NCBI GenBank assembly: GCA_014218235.1
Contig: CM024757.1
Coordinates: 149,061,371 to 149,125,370, forward strand
Length of the DNA stretch: 64,000 nucleotides
Direction of reading: 5' to 3'
From: Colocasia esculenta
Lineage: Eukaryota > Streptophyta > Magnoliopsida > Alismatales > Araceae
The notes beneath the pieces were generated by a model. The model did not search any database and was not told where the DNA came from. It worked only from the letters and a program-made list of their open reading frames with translations. The position numbers and the translations under genes are program-made. The stretch's first letter is position 1. Each line of letters opens with the position of its first letter. Positions 54,668 to 64,000 of the stretch are shown one piece after another.

Positions 54668-55153
54668 ATGTGGGCCAACCCAGCACATTATATAGGCCAT
54701 GGCCCAAACCAATTTTCATCTCTCATTCAACGTGGCCCAGCCTACTTTGAACATACACATTTCTTGTCAGCCCACTATGAAAGTACATTCCCTACGGTGG
54801 CCCAACTCTCAGATTTTACCCAAGATCAGGCCCGCCATACTAATTTGTTCCATAATGTGCCATCTTTCACCCAAGCAGAAACACAATATTTTCAAGGGCC
54901 TTTCACCTCCACTCCTTGCCCAAAAGATGAACAATATGTCCCTCCTATAGAATTGAGTTGGCTTTACCATGATCCACAAGGGGAAATTCAAGGACCCTTT
55001 CTTGGTGCTGAAATCATCTCATGCTTCAATGAAGGATTCTTTAGTACTGATCTGCCGGTGTGCTTAACAAATGCTCCTGAAGGCACACCCTTCCAACCAC
55101 TTGGAGAAGTAATGGCACATTTAACACTTAAAAATCAACCTATTCTGGCCTAA
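54668..55153 (+). CDS. GYF-domain protein captured by the Athila-like element (161 aa)
   Basis: ATG at 54668; MWANPAHYIGHGPNQFSSL opens a His/Gln/Phe-rich N-terminus. Near residues 94-150 is a GYF domain: W98-x-Y100, DPQGEIQGPF with GPF at 109-111, I116, C119 and GFF at 123-125, then TDLPVCLTNAPEGTPFQPLG and EVMAHL. The signature W-x-Y-x(6-11)-GPF-x4-[MV]-x2-W-x3-GYF is matched except that the inner Trp is Cys119. The wording closely resembles the GYF domain of plant EXA1/GIGYF-type translational repressors, which bind proline-rich peptides. LTR elements do not normally encode it, so I infer capture of a host gene segment. The frame continues after the stop with recognisable codons to 55570, broken by TAA (55151, 55313) and TAG (55373), so the original ORF was longer. 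Confidence 0.75.
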   Translation: MWANPAHYIGHGPNQFSSLIQRGPAYFEHTHFLSAHYESTFPTVAQLSDFTQDQARHTNLFHNVPSFTQAETQYFQGPFTSTPCPKDEQYVPPIELSWLYHDPQGEIQGPFLGAEIISCFNEGFFSTDLPVCLTNAPEGTPFQPLGEVMAHLTLKNQPILA

Positions 55154-55570
55154 GCCCAAAGTCCACCTATCCACAACTTTCAACATTGGGTCCAATGCCA
55201 AATTGACATCATGATCAAGGCCATCATGAGGGGCAACATGCATATCCATGGCCCACTCATACATCTCCTCTCATCAGGCATCTTTGATGATCAATTTGAG
55301 CAATTTATGCAATAATTTCATGATAATCAACAAGGCTTTGAGCAAACATTCACCCAACAACAACAAGAATTATAGCAATCCTTTGTCAAAACTGACATCC
55401 TGATTACTCAACTGATGGAAGTCAGAAGGAGGCAAGATAGTCAGTCACCATGCCAACCCATTGACAATCATGCACATCATTATCTTGATTGTGACCAACA
55501 ATTTGACTCTCAAATTCCATCCACAACTTCTCAGTCCAACATGATTGTGGACACGCCACTTGGAAAATGA
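55154..55570 (+). pseudogene. Former C-terminal continuation of the GYF ORF
   Basis: In the same frame as the GYF ORF, it reads SPPIHNFQHWVQCQIDIMIK and continues to a Gln-rich segment (FTQQQQEL) and MEVRRRQDSQSPCQP before a TGA at 55568. Two internal stops lie at 55313 and 55373. I cannot assign a domain. Confidence 0.45.
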
Positions 55571-57467
55571 GAGATAATATTAATGAGTCAAATCAGGAGG
55601 AGATGGGTGCCACTGAAAATCAATCCAAAGTCTTGGCCAACTTGAAACTGATCATCAAGAGACTCCATCCATAATGTCATACTTGAGGAAAGCTCTAGTG
55701 AGTTAGCTGAACTCAAGTTGGGGGGAGAAGAAAAAAAATGTCATCTAGATGTTAGGTCCAAGTTGATGTGACATTGTTTCAAGTGGATGACAGAGAAGAT
55801 GTGAGTGTGGAGAAAGAGCTGGGTGTAATAATCAATCATTCTTCTTGGGTAAGAGAAGAATTAAATTATGTCTGAAGTCCACATTGACTGGGTCTCTCTT
55901 GATGTCGACAAGACATGGAACTCTACCTCTCCTGATCTGGCAAATCCAACATGTTCATGGACATGCTACCACTAGCTGATGGTCAACTGCACTTGAACCT
56001 TTTAAGCATCCTTGTGTTCAAAGTCATATCCATTTTATTACTGATCATGCTACTATTTTTGACTCAAGTCAGCCTGTGGAGTTCAAGCAATCCTCTGAGC
56101 ATCCAACTAATCTGACCTCAATATCATGAAAGAGGATCTAAAAATGGAAGTTGTGGGTGAAAAGGATGAAAACAATAAAGTCCGCATTGATGTGTTCAAC
56201 ACATATAAAGATTTAAGTGTCCAAATGAATATCTTAATTGAAGATATGATCTTGAATACCCCAATTTCTCTATCATTTAATGATATGAAGGGTAAGTTTG
56301 GCCCACTTGACCCACCATGGCTGGTGATGCCCTATAAAGAAAAAATTTGGAGTCAATTGATGGGGGGTGTTACGTGACCCGTTACCCCCATGTGTCTGGT
56401 GAAGACATTAAACTTAGCGCTTGTGGAGGCAACCCAATATTTTTAGGAAATTATTTCTATTGATTTCGTTTTTATTTTGTCTTAGGTGTTTGCTGGCCAC
56501 TATCCTTTGATAAGCTAGTGTGCAACACCCGCAATGTGATCATCAGGTTGCATCTCTCTTTCTTAACTTACATTGGTTTATTCTATTGTCATTACTTTTA
56601 TGCCATTGAGGACAATGTCATTTAGTTGGGGGGAGAGACAAATTGTATTTCAATTTTTGTCCATAACATTGTGCTTCAAGCTTCATATTTCATGCAAGAT
56701 TTTTTTTTTTACTTCTAGCTTGACTCATAGTGTGTACTTGTAAAGGTGGTGAGTTGAAGGGGTGAGTTAACTAGTTATGTTTTTAGCATCTCCTCAAAAT
56801 ACATTTGAAATTTCATCAACACAGAAGTATTGTTTTGAGCTATTCAAATGGATGATGAGAGTTTTACCGAACATTCAGTTGATTGATTGATATTCTACAT
56901 TCTATTGATGACCAATCGTGGGGAAAAAGCTACATGCCTACAAATAAATGTAAAAAATGTGTGTAGTAGTGAAAAAAGAAAAAAAGAAAAAAAAAAGAAA
57001 CATGGAAAATGCCCCTGATCTTAGTAACCGGGCTGTGGCTCCAGGTAAGAGTTGAGGCTCGCGTCAAACGGTGAAGGGAAGTGCAACACCATGTAAATGA
57101 AAAAAAAAAGAGCATGAAAAAAAAGAATTAGGCAGAGTGAAAGCTACCTGTAATTCGAGGATCGAATTTAAGGAGTGTAGAGTTGATACCATCTCTGAGT
57201 GATAAGTAAAAAGCCCATGCATCCTCTTATTAATGCTCAAACATTATACAAAAAGTCATGAAATTTGTGTGTATCTTGAGGAACTGTCTAATGACATGAA
57301 CTGACATATTTGCCTTTGACACTCTCGACTGGAACTTGAAATACTTATGACCAAACATTCTCATTCTTACTTTCTTGTCATGAAGTATGATGTTTTGAAC
57401 TCTTGTTTGTCCCAATTATTCACTTATGTGCATTGCTAAGGGACTAGCAAAAAGTAAGTGGGGGGTG
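55571..57467 (+). other. 3' interior of the Athila-like element
   Basis: One short frame with a true ATG (56126-56377, ending MPYKEKIWSQLMGGVT) resembles nothing certain. The conserved Athila blocks at about 56418 and 56605 follow. A-rich and purine-rich stretches (56965-57000, 57100-57130) precede the polypurine tract at 57453-57467. No RT or integrase remnant is seen. Confidence 0.55.
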
Positions 57468-58810
57468 TGATAATGATGCTGTTATTAATGATAATCATGT
57501 TATTTTATTATCTTATGGTCCTTAATTTTTCACAAATTCATTGTAACTTATACAAAAATGATATTGATTAAATCTATTTGTGTTGTGTTGCAGAATTAAT
57601 GGGTCAAGAAATGAAGGTTAATGGGCCAACAGATTTGATTGAGAATAATGAGAGATTCGATTAAAATATTCCCCATCTATCATTATTTCATTTTTTTAAC
57701 ACTTTCTCATTTTTAAAATTCCCTCTCCTATTTTCCAAAAATCTCTCTTTCCTTTAATCTCTCCCCCCTTCCTCTCTTCTCAACACTTTATAAACTCTCC
57801 CTCTCTCTCTTTCATGCTATTATTCTTCCCCTCTCACTTTCTCTCTTCTCCCTCCTGCGATCTCCCCTTCCTCCTCTTCTTCTTCTCTCTCTCTATGTCT
57901 TTTGCTCGGTTTTTTTTCTCTCTTCTAAGCACAGGCCGCCAGGCCCGCCTGCATGCCCGTGGCGTGCACCCCGCCAGCGCCCCTGCGTGCGCCAGCACGC
58001 ACGCCCGCCAGCGCGCCTGCCCGCGCCTGCCGCTGCCCCGCCCGCGCCCGGCCGCCCGCGCCACACCCTGCCACCCAGCCTCGCGTGCACGCCCCGCTGC
58101 CTCGCTCGCGCGCCGCGCCGCTTGGCCGCGCCCTAGCCCCGCTCGCCCGCGCGCCCCGCCTTCGGCCGAGCCCGCGAGCGCTACGTGCATGCTTTTTCAT
58201 GCACGTAGGAAGCGCCTCTCGGCGCCCTCTCTCTCCTCTCTCCTCTATCCCCTCTCTCTCCTCTATTCGCTCTCTCTCCTCTCTCTCTCTCTCACATAGG
58301 CTCTCTCTCTCTTCTCTCTCTTTTCTCTCTTTTCTGTTTTATCTCTTCTCTCTCTTTATGCTATTTCTCTCTCCTCTCACCCCTCCAGTTAGTTTAGTTT
58401 ATTTCTACATTGTGTTAAACCGTTATATTTTTTAAATAATGTTAGTTGTGGTTTGTTAATTATTCCTCCACTCTCTCTATTCTGTCCATCTCTCTATCAT
58501 GTTTCTTTACAGTTTGTTTAATTTGGATTAGGTAAGTGTGGTTAAATGATTACTTTCTCTTGCGTCTCTCTCTACTCTACTGTTTATCTCTCTCTCAACC
58601 ACCTCTTTAGTTTAGGTTTATTTTGTGCAACTTAGTTTATTCTCAACACATTATTTTCTTAACTAAAAACTCAAGTTTTCAACTCTAAAATCTAGTTCTT
58701 CGTGGATTCGACTCGGCTCTCACCACTTAACTATTGTCAAAATAGTTATTGTAGGCTGATACTTTTGAGATTGTTAGTCACGTGTTAAACGACGCATTCG
58801 TGGGCTATCA
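57468..58810 (+). repeat. Athila-like 3' LTR
   Basis: It is 1343 bp and aligns throughout with 52201-53536, including the GC-rich island (57930-58180), the hairpin and the CT runs. Differences are scattered at a few percent. Confidence 0.9.
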
Positions 58811-58815
58811 GTACC

Positions 58816-60073
58816 TGATTGTCAGTCAACGAGTCCATGGTCCTAGTTGTGTAACTAGTCCTTGGACTTGAGACTCCAATGATGTCTTGTTTGATTACTC
58901 CATTCTTTGATGTCATACTTATAGGTATAGATGTTCCAGATCTAGTACAACCAGTTATTAGGAATGGTAGCCAACCTTATGAATACAATTGTGTGTCAAT
59001 AAAGGATCATCCACTCTAGGTATCATGAGAGGAGTATCCCATGTGTTCTTGCTCAGACAAATCCCTGGTTAAGGTCAATTGGATTGAGAGAGAAAGTGTT
59101 CTCCTGGAGAATATGATAAGAGTGAGAATCAAATAGATTCCATATAGGCCTAACAATATCATGCCTAACATACGGTCTCTAGGACATTAGTTGGATGAGG
59201 GACTAAAGGCACACGGTAACTGTGGGTAGAAAGGTCCAATAGATTTTATTCCCATATACTGTCTGGGGACTATGGCGTAGTAGCTAGCTTGGTACATCCA
59301 TAGTCAAGGCGTTGAGTGAATTATTATGGAGATAATAATTCACTAAGTCAGAAAGAGTTCTGAGTCAGAAGGGTTCTAATAGGTGCACCTCATGGCCAGC
59401 TCGGCATTGAGCCTAGAGGGTTACATGCAAAAGATGGTTGACACAATGATAGTAGAGGATTGGATAAGAGTTATCCAATAGGCTCTTTTCTGACCAAGGA
59501 TGGAGATAGTGATAGTCGATCACTAGGATGGTCTTGGCAATGGGATCGACTATAGCCAGAATGGTTCTGGCGACAAGATCGACTATCGCCAAGATGGTCC
59601 TGGTGACATAGTCGACTATCGCCAAGATGCCTGGAGACATAATCGATTGTCTCCAAGAAGTCTTGGTGACAATAAGGTATGGCACCAACCTTTCTTGGTG
59701 ACATCTTATCATGTCGTCAGACAGACTGGTTGTTTGTACTCTGGGCCTCGACGTGCGGGCCATGCTGTGGCTGGTCGGCTTGCGTTGTTGGGAGCAGTAG
59801 ACCAGTGGGGAGGAACACAGGTGCAAGGAGGAGCCGTCGTTTCCGCGTCGTCACTGTGTGGACACCGCTAGAGGGAGATCACATAAGCTCCTTCTTCTGC
59901 GGGATCGGCTTTGTGCTTCAAGGGATATATGAGCTCCCCTAGGTGAGATAGTCTCACCCTTGTATGGATTGCATGAAAGTCATGCTCGGGACATCATCTC
60001 GGTTCGATAAGTTCTTGTAGGGAATATTTTTTGTTTTTAAATTTCCTTCTGCTGCACATCTGATGCCCTCACA
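58816..60073 (+). repeat. Family D copy 2, right part, with a 33-bp box array
   Basis: It shares ordered blocks with 46390-47609. The array at about 59503-59690 repeats a roughly 33-base unit (gatcgactatcgccaagatg, ggtcctggtgacat) four to five times. It holds complementary GGCGACA and ATCGCC boxes. The right end reads ctgatgccctcaca at 60073. No primer site follows. Frames here are not proteins. Confidence 0.6.
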
Positions 60074-62013
60074 CATTTCCTTACAAGTTTTAGTCAATCA
60101 ATTATGTATCGTACTAAAACAAAGAATTCTTCTAAGTCTACATAGTTCTGGGATCGGACTGAATAACCATTGGAAATAACTAAGGAAAGATTGTGTTGTA
60201 GTCCAAGAAAAGCTCTATGTCCATAGCACTAGGTAATATGTTTCTCTCGAAAATCGATTTGGTACTTGCCAAATGATCAAAAAAAATTTCAAGTATATAG
60301 ACTGATAATCGATTATGTGTTGCACTATAGACTTCAACAATAGACTACGTGTACTAGTGTGTTCAGTGCTAAACCTTTTCTAAGTATGCAGCATACTACA
60401 GTGAGAATCAATTATGTCACATCGATAGTCGATTATGATTCCTATTGAGCTTCACATCAAAATATCTCAAGTATTCAGGAACAACATCAATTGTGTTATC
60501 ATGAAAATCGATTATTCAGTGTTGAGCTCTAGAATTTTTTCTTTGAGTATCAATCATAGTGTCAAGTGAATGGACCATCTTTCTTACATAAGGTTTCGAG
60601 ATTCTATGTAAGTCCTACATAGATAATCAATCATGTTTCTCTACATACTTTTGATAATCGATTATAGTTTTTAAAAGGAAGTCTCCACTATGGTTTCTCG
60701 ACTTAAACTCTAAGTACCCATAATGTCATTTTCTATATAATTGATTTCCTTCTCTATGAATTGCGTAAGTCATAAAGAACCGGAAAATTGATTAGTGTTC
60801 TATTGTGCAACATCAGCTAAGTCCTTACAAGGGAACATGAGAATCAATTTTACTCCTGTGTATGAGAATCAACTAAGTGTTCATTGGAATGACAAAATTG
60901 ATAAGTTTCTAACTATGAAACCATATTGATTTATGTGCTTAGATGAATTTGTGAACTAATTAAGCATCATTCTAATCTTCTTAATCAAGTATCAATTGTA
61001 ATTACATTAATGACTATTTTGTTTCTAATTGACTGTATCTGCTGCAAGCATATTTGGGTAAATCTTTCCAACACTAATTGAGTTAATAGTTTATATTTCC
61101 AGCCGTGTGAATGGCTTATATAAGTTTGTTTTACTAATGACCTATATCTTAATGAATGTTTTTGGATCACTTATGTTTGACTAATTTAACAACATTCAAA
61201 TGACCTCTATATCACAACTAGTTGAAACATCATGTAAATATTTTGTAGTTGCTTATGTATCGTATCTCAAACATTCACTCTGATTTGACAAATGCTCCAT
61301 AAGATATATCTTGAACAACCCTTTTGTTGAGCACAAATTCTCAGTTATAATTTTGTATACATGCCACCTTTAATGAGAACATGATAGATCATTTATGACA
61401 TGACCACCTTGATCGATATGAGAAAGAGATACCATGCATGTCACATTCCACCTACCATGCAAGGATTCTCTTCTAAGATCCCAGTGTTACGAAGGTTAAA
61501 TCTCCTCAAGCAAGTTCTTTTATCCTAGATGTTATACTAATGTTTAGCATAAAAAATAAAAAAAAATTCCAAAAATATTTTCTTCCTATTGACTGTTCTG
61601 AACAAATAAAAGGAAAATCATTAGACTAAACAAAGAAGATATGTGAAATGAGTTTCATATCTACTAAATGCTTAGTAATCAAGACCATGATGCATCACAA
61701 ATAAAAGGAAAATCATTAGACTAAACAAAGAAAGATATGTGAAATGAGTTTCAATGGCTAACTAGATGCTTAGTAATCAAGACCATGATGCATCATCGAT
61801 ATACACAAGTCAGAATAGTCACGAAGCACATCATGCAATAATTAATCCATTGGACAAAGGAGAAAAAACAAGGATGGAAGGTTCACTGGTTGGGAACCTT
61901 CAAAGAAGTCTATAAATATGACTTGAAGGCAAGATGAATAGAAAAACAAAAAAAAAAACACATAGAAACAAGCACAACAAGAGTTTATAGCCAAAGTCCT
62001 TCATGAGAAAAGA
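60074..62013. repeat. Decayed LTR-like DNA with ATCGAT/AATCGATTA boxes
   Basis: Between 60240 and 60960 the box aatcgatt (often ataatcgattatg) recurs about eight times, with many decayed forms (aatcaatt, aattgat). A TATA motif TATATAAG at 61117-61124 lies downstream, as in copia LTRs. A 95-bp tandem duplication covers 61603-61697 and 61698-61795 (caaataaaaggaaaatcatt). No ends, primer site or coding frame can be recognised. Confidence 0.5.
61603..61795 (+). repeat. 95-bp tandem duplication
   Basis: Both copies begin caaataaaaggaaaatcatt and end gaccatgatgcatca. They differ by a few bases around gtttcatatctact / gtttcaatggctaact. Confidence 0.9.
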
Positions 62014-62925
62014 TGTAACAACCTAGAAATTTGAAATTGTGAATAAATAAAAATCTTTTAAAGAGGTGGTCCATTCGACTATCCATCAGTGCTTCAAGTA
62101 TTATTAAGATGGTGTTCAAAGGAAGGTTAATGTAGATGTCTGCCCTTTTCCTTTCACTTAATCTTCTATGGAAGACTTTAAGTATTATGATGAATTCACC
62201 CGTTCTCCATCCAAGGTGATGGTTGATTAGGACACAATCCATAAAATTTGTAATGCTAAAAAACCCAGTATTAAATTGGTTTAAATGATCTAAGTTCTAA
62301 ATGGGTCTAAGAAAGACTTAAAATAAGTCTTTTAATAATAAAAGTAAAGTTGGGACACTTTTCATTACTCATGTGTCAGGGGTTGCCCATACCTACAACC
62401 CTACCCTCGGATCGTACTTTCTAATCATTGGGGGTGGTTGGGGATGCATGTCAGATCGACATGGCCTTTAGCACGGGATGAGTATGGAAACTTGGGTTTT
62501 AAAATGCAAATAAATAAATCTATCAAGTCCATAAGACCTAAAAACCCTTTTGGCCCAAGCTATTTTTACAGGTTGTGGGTTCGACCTGAGGCCAACTAGA
62601 GGGAGAAGGAGCATAGCAAGTCAGAGACTGACTGTTCTTATCAATTTTCATCTCTCTCTTCTTGAATCATTAAAAAGTAAGTATTCTCTCAAGCTAAACA
62701 TGAATAACCCTTTATCTCATGGAAAAAACAAATAATAGTTTTTGTAGATTCATCTGGGCACGTAGAACCATATGCACCTTGTTCTTTCCAGATTGCTATT
62801 GTTCCTCGTGACAATTTTAGATATGCATTGGTTATGTTGTTTAAATGCCATGTTCATGTGCTTATCATGCTACAGTTCATAGTGCCTTGAATTCTATCAC
62901 TATCTTATACTTGACTCCTATTGTT
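62014..62925 (+). repeat. Possible start of another gypsy LTR and unassigned DNA
   Basis: TGTAACAACCTAGAAATTTG at 62014 has the form of a chromovirus LTR start (compare TGTAACGACCCC at 43760). No matching end or second LTR lies in the window. The remainder to 62925 shows no gene. Confidence 0.4.
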
Positions 62926-63260
62926 ATGAAGTCAAGAATCAATTCCCATATTGTTAATAAATCAAGTTCCAGATTATTAAATAAATCAAGTCTTGGATCA
63001 TTAATAAATTGAGTTCTAGGTTATTAACAAATCAAGTCTAAGTTGCAAATCAAGTCTCAGAAGAAGACAGTCAAGTCTTAGAATCAAGTCCAAGACTCTC
63101 GGTTAGAATCGAGTCTTAGAAACCCAACCAAAATCGAATCTTAGTCAAGACAATATCGAGTCTCAAAAATAAATCTCATGAAAATTGAGTTTCAAATGTA
63201 AATTGAGTCTCATGAAAATGGAGTTTCAGATGTAAATCAAGTCTTATGAAAATCGAGTCT
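62926..63260. repeat. Array of AATC(G/A)AGTCT units
   Basis: More than fifteen copies of aatcgagtct or aatcaagtct, usually followed by tag or cag, occur at spacings of 12-30 bases. The G to A forms look like decayed CpG. Unit order is irregular, unlike a simple satellite. Confidence 0.8.
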
Positions 63261-64000
63261 ACGACTATTATGCATCATTTTGGCCTCCAAATTCCATTGT
63301 TTCGATCTCTAAAATCCACTTTTAGTATACCTTTTTTCTATTTCAAGTAAGTTTTGTGGAAATGGATTTGTGATCTATCACAAAAATCTTATTGTTATTG
63401 GATTTTTATAATGTTCTCATGTGTATGTGGATGCATATTGCAAATTCAAGTCCCGCCGAGTGGTACTCGAGCGGTGGTGACGAGAGATGAATCGGCAATC
63501 GCATAGCATAGGCGTGCCAGTCACATAAGTGACAACATGTTCTGCCTCCGAGAGTTGAAGGACTTTAAGTCTCTTTGCGTGCCGTTTGACTTCGTTAAAT
63601 GAAAGTGAGTATCGGGTCGGGACCAATATCTCGCCGTTGCCTAAGCGCAATGACGTTAATTACATCTCTTTAAGAGAGAAAACCCTTGATTAATTGCCAG
63701 ATTAGAAAGCCTTATGGCCAAAGAAGGAAACATACGATAAAGGTGCAAAATGTGTCTTGAAGTCAAGCCCAAATGGTAACAAGAAAGATGTCTATTTGAT
63801 AGCATTTGACTCATTGTGATCATTATCATCTTTATGTATCATTGTTGAATCTTTTATTCATTTATTCATTTGATATTTATAAATTAATTCCAATGTGTTC
63901 TCTTATTCCATTTGAAACATGATAGTCATAGTTATGCTCGTGAGTCGGCAGACTGCTGAATTAGCAGAAGATAACTGAGTTGGTGAGATCCTGATTGACT
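63261..64000. other. Unassigned DNA at the right end
   Basis: A less AT-rich block (63440-63660: cccgccgagtggtactcgag, atctcgccgttgcc) has no recognisable protein in either strand. The rest is AT-rich with no features I can support. Confidence 0.3.

Larger units (their letters stand above)
52201..58810 (+). mobile_element. Non-autonomous Athila-like LTR element carrying a GYF-domain ORF
   Basis: LTRs at 52201-53536 and 57468-58810 (ends TGATAATG and GGGCTATCA) are flanked by GTACC (52196-52200 and 58811-58815). The primer site at about 53541-53560 (tggcgccgttgccgggga) matches the tRNA-Asp-type site of Athila/Tat elements. Two other Athila signatures are gcgcttgtggaggcaaccca at about 56418 and cattgaggacaatgtc at about 56605. 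The polypurine tract gtaagtggggggtg precedes the 3' LTR. No RT, RNase H, integrase or protease is present in the 3.9-kb interior, so it is non-autonomous. It is complete and moderately young. Confidence 0.88.

Noticed and set aside
59413..59826. 137-aa minus frame with ILAIVDLVARTILAIVDPI repeats
   Set aside because: It is the 33-bp box array of family D read in one frame (33 is a multiple of 3).
1..64000. tRNA, rRNA or other structural RNA genes
   Set aside because: Only tRNA-complementary primer sites of 12-18 bases were found; no cloverleaf or rRNA core sequence was recognised by eye.

Overview
This is a stretch of flowering-plant nuclear DNA made almost entirely of transposable elements. 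The evidence is spliced transposon-type plant genes (plant mobile domain, DUF7745), Ty1/copia elements of the SIRE/Maximus type with an env-like ORF, Ty3/gypsy chromoviruses of the Tekay/Del type, an Athila-like element with a tRNA-Asp-type primer site, and a plant L1 LINE tail. I see no intact host gene, tRNA, rRNA, organelle or bacterial sequence. I cannot name the species; a dicot is likely but not proven.

Layout. 1-683: end of a gypsy LTR. 685-1136: fragment of a copia element (copy A). 1137-5707: a decayed gene-bearing mobile segment, with a plus-strand plant-mobile-domain pseudogene and a minus-strand two-exon DUF7745 pseudogene, set among clusters of short GACGTC / GCCGTTAAC / ACGGCAA boxes. 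5708-37289: a minus-strand Tekay-type gypsy element (gypsy-1). Its left LTR is split by a 12.25-kb SIRE-like copia (7892-20143, target duplication TGGCC). Its protease-RT junction is split by a gag-only copia array LTR-gag-LTR-gag-LTR (23351-33330, one target duplication GACAA around the whole array). 37290-38636: low-information DNA with two more box clusters. 38637-40838: copia copy B, which sits in a second gypsy element (gypsy-2, 40839-46389).

46390-60073 holds two diverged copies of another LTR-like family (family D). They are interrupted by a 5'-truncated LINE (46740-47116), a 3.67-kb solo gypsy LTR (48308-51975, TSD TCAAT) and a complete but non-autonomous Athila-like element (52201-58810, TSD GTACC). 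The last carries a host-type GYF-domain ORF. 60074-64000 holds further LTR debris and repeat arrays.

Two things stand out. First, a GYF adaptor domain resembling plant EXA1/GIGYF-type proteins lies inside the LTR element at 52201-58810, which looks like host gene capture. Second, nearly every LTR family here, and the plant-mobile-domain segment, carries its own dense array of short CpG-centred palindromic or inverted boxes. One box vocabulary is shared by the mobile-domain segment and two gypsy LTR families. No coding region in gypsy-1, gypsy-2 or the SIRE element is intact. The open frames are the two gag-only copia units and the GYF ORF. Many start positions and outer boundaries are approximate because they were read by eye.
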